Of a DNA stretch of 34,066 bases, positions 32,758 through 34,066 are shown piece after piece. The notes under the pieces are model-generated. The model was given only the letters and a program-made list of their open reading frames with translations. It did not search any database and had not been told where the DNA came from. This DNA comes from CANKHJ01 sp035556495. Lineage in GTDB: Bacteria; Pseudomonadota; Alphaproteobacteria; Rhizobiales; Xanthobacteraceae. Position numbers and translations under genes: made by a program. The stretch spans positions 1 through 34,066 of the forward strand of contig DATMEW010000111.1 of the NCBI GenBank assembly GCA_035556495.1. The letters are read 5' to 3'. Numbering within the stretch: the first letter of the stretch is position 1; every line of letters starts with the position of its first letter.

Positions 32758-32789
32758 CGGCGGGCGCGTGGCGGAATACGCGCCCGCCG
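32758..32789 (-). terminator. 12-bp perfect GC-rich hairpin downstream of the epimerase gene
   Basis: CGGCGGGCGCGT (32758-32769) pairs without mismatch with ACGCGCCCGCCG (32778-32789) around an eight-base loop. It lies about 80 bases beyond the epimerase stop on the minus strand and probably contributes to ending that transcript together with the hairpin at 32709-32737. Confidence 0.55.
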
Positions 32790-32870
32790 GGGTATGAGCG
32801 ATGTGACGGTTATGGAATGAATCTCGAATCCGGGAGACAGTCGGCTGGGTCAACCCGGTCGAACAGGAAA

Positions 32871-33785
32871 TCAATCCGGCGGCCGGAGTTGGGCTTCCTG
32901 AACGTCGATCTCGATGGACATCGTTCGGCTGAACGACCCGCCCGGCGCGAGCGCCACCATGCCAGGCTTGTCCATCACATCGCCGGCGAAGCCTTCCGGG
33001 CAGTGATGGCCCTGCCAGGGCTCGATGCAAAGATAGCGGCCGCCCGGCCGCATCCATAGTGCCAGCGTCGGACAGTCGAAACCGACGCGCACACCTGTAT
33101 GACCCGGCACGCCGAACCAGACCGACCGGCTGGCGACATCTTTGAATACGATGGCGTCGTTGCGAAACAATTCAGGATCCAGCGCCAGCCGTCGTTCCAT
33201 CACGGGATTTGCCGCGGTCGCGCCACTTAAGTATCCTCCGACGATACGGTGGACGGAGCTGGACTCATCCACCATGAAATCTACCACATAGGCTGTCGAT
33301 GCCACGGCCGGCGCAGCGGGAGACGGCCAGGCAAATCCGGGATGGAAGCCGACCGAAGCAACGGCGGGGCCGTCATCGACATTGATGATGGTCGCGGTCT
33401 GGTGCAAGACGCCATCGACGAGCGTAAAATCCACGTCCAGTTGCAGATCGAACGGAAACTGCCGGCGCTTGTCGTCATCGGGCGCAAGCCGGAGCCGGGC
33501 TGACGATGGGGTTCGTTCCATCACCTGATAGATCGAACGGGGACCGAAGCCATGGCCATTCGGCGCGGGATAGATCTTTCCCTGATGGCGCAACTCGTTG
33601 TTGGCGCACCGGCCAATGAACGGAAACAGGATCGGTGCGCGCCGGTTCCAGATCGCGGGATTGCCCTGCCACAGCCATTCCCGCCCGATCCTGTCGCGCA
33701 GCGACATCAGCTCGGCGCCATAGGGTGAGATGGTGACGGACAGGTGGTCGTTTCCGATTGCGATCAGCTCTGCGGCCTCGTGCAT
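32871..33785 (-). CDS. Aldose 1-epimerase family protein (LacX/galactose mutarotase-like)
   Basis: A 304-aa protein of the galactose mutarotase superfamily, which interconverts sugar anomers or binds sugar phosphates. Family blocks: LSVTISPYGAELMSLRD at the N-terminus, PILFPFIGRCANNELRHQGK, NGHGFGPRSIYQV (conserved His-Gly-Phe), VGFHPGFAWP and CIEPWQGHHCPEGF with the catalytic Glu. This is the LacX-like subgroup rather than GalM. ATG 33785 is chosen because it begins one base after the stop of the preceding epimerase gene, indicating a coupled operon; a longer start at 33824 would overlap that gene. The partner suggests a role in sugar-nucleotide or polysaccharide metabolism. Confidence 0.88.
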   Translation of the reverse strand: MHEAAELIAIGNDHLSVTISPYGAELMSLRDRIGREWLWQGNPAIWNRRAPILFPFIGRCANNELRHQGKIYPAPNGHGFGPRSIYQVMERTPSSARLRLAPDDDKRRQFPFDLQLDVDFTLVDGVLHQTATIINVDDGPAVASVGFHPGFAWPSPAAPAVASTAYVVDFMVDESSSVHRIVGGYLSGATAANPVMERRLALDPELFRNDAIVFKDVASRSVWFGVPGHTGVRVGFDCPTLALWMRPGGRYLCIEPWQGHHCPEGFAGDVMDKPGMVALAPGGSFSRTMSIEIDVQEAQLRPPD

Positions 33786-33786
33786 A

Positions 33787-34066
33787 TCAGGCGTTTGCGC
33801 GGACGCGCTGCTCGATCCAGGCATAGGTTTTCTCCAGTCCCTTGACGAGGGGCTGGGACGGCTTCCAGCCGAGCTTCTGTTCGATCAGGCGGTTGTCGGA
33901 GTTGCGGCCGCGCACGCCGACGGGACCGGGGATGTTGTTCTTGCGGATGTCCTTGCCGGCGATATCCGCGACGATGTCCACGAGCTGGTTGATCGAGACC
34001 ATCTCCTCGGAGCCGATATTCACCGGGCCCTCGAAGCCGGAGCGCAACAGCCGCGTCGTGCCTTCC
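33787..34066 (-). CDS. NAD-dependent epimerase, GDP-mannose 3,5-epimerase-like (N-terminus outside window)
   Basis: Only the last 92 codons are inside the window; the frame is open to 34066. The fragment EGTTRLLRSGFEGPVNIGSE, then MVSINQLVDIVADIAGKDI, GPVGVRGRNSDNRLIEQKLGW and LEKTYAWIEQRV matches the C-terminus of extended SDR sugar-nucleotide epimerases. The GVRGRNSDN segment is characteristic of GDP-mannose 3,5-epimerase. The family makes GDP-L-galactose/GDP-L-gulose from GDP-D-mannose; the bacterial role is probably in surface polysaccharide synthesis. It is followed one base later by the aldose epimerase gene. Product specificity is inferred from a partial sequence. Confidence 0.8.
   Translation of the reverse strand, partial: EGTTRLLRSGFEGPVNIGSEEMVSINQLVDIVADIAGKDIRKNNIPGPVGVRGRNSDNRLIEQKLGWKPSQPLVKGLEKTYAWIEQRVRANA

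Larger units (their letters stand above)
32444..32870. other. Intergenic region between the amidase and epimerase genes with strong hairpins
   Basis: About 430 bp. It should contain the amidase promoter and leader. Two strong hairpins at 32709-32737 and 32758-32789 are listed separately. Plus-strand frames through the region (for example 32625-33059) run antisense into the epimerase and are not credible genes. A short non-coding RNA ending at the first hairpin is possible but not demonstrated. Confidence 0.4.

Overview
The window is about 34 kb of GC-rich DNA with alphaproteobacterial character, probably from the Hyphomicrobiales (Rhizobiales). The order ppx–rlmE–MFS–guaB–MAPEG–rsmB–guaA, the strongly GC-biased third codon positions and the P-type (trb) conjugation genes all fit this; the assignment is inference from gene content. 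Neither edge gene is complete: a molybdopterin oxidoreductase large subunit runs off the left end and a GDP-mannose 3,5-epimerase-like gene runs off the right end.

Left backbone (1-10424). A CoxL/xanthine dehydrogenase-type gene (-) is divergent from ppx (+), which overlaps rlmE (+). An MFS drug-efflux gene (-) is divergent from guaB. guaB is followed by a MAPEG membrane protein, rsmB (start overlapping the MAPEG stop) and guaA, so the two enzymes of GMP synthesis from IMP flank two other genes.

Integrated element (10410-24547, about 14.1 kb). It sits exactly at the 3' end of guaA and is bounded by a 17-bp direct repeat matching at 15 positions. Both copies encode the GuaA C-terminus Ile-Glu-Trp-Glu plus a stop codon. 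Next to the left copy is a P4-type integrase, preceded by a cluster of TGACGGTA repeats that recur at the right end. Inside are an AlpA-type regulator, small hypothetical genes, a DUF1778/GNAT toxin-antitoxin pair and a partial conjugation operon (trbJ-trbK-trbL-trbF-trbG-trbI-DUF2274). The ATPase and relaxase genes are absent. The trb operon stops abruptly inside the trbJ signal-peptide region, where it is fused tail-out to the C-terminal half of a DNA cytosine-5 methyltransferase. Beyond lies a two-gene operon: a large multidomain EVE-HNH endonuclease, and an unrecognised 403-aa helical protein whose start overlaps the nuclease stop. A 5'-truncated GNAT toxin follows. The element therefore looks like a decayed ICE carrying a probable modification-dependent defence module; the nuclease plus 403-aa pair is the best candidate here for an undescribed system.

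Right backbone (24548-34066), almost entirely on the minus strand: an SDR oxidoreductase, a 58-aa coiled-coil small protein, an SLC13-type permease with two RCK_C domains, a spermidine (carboxyspermidine) pathway pair (nspC followed by carboxynorspermidine dehydrogenase), an amidase-signature enzyme, an aldose 1-epimerase-like protein and the truncated epimerase. Strong hairpins separate several of these units.
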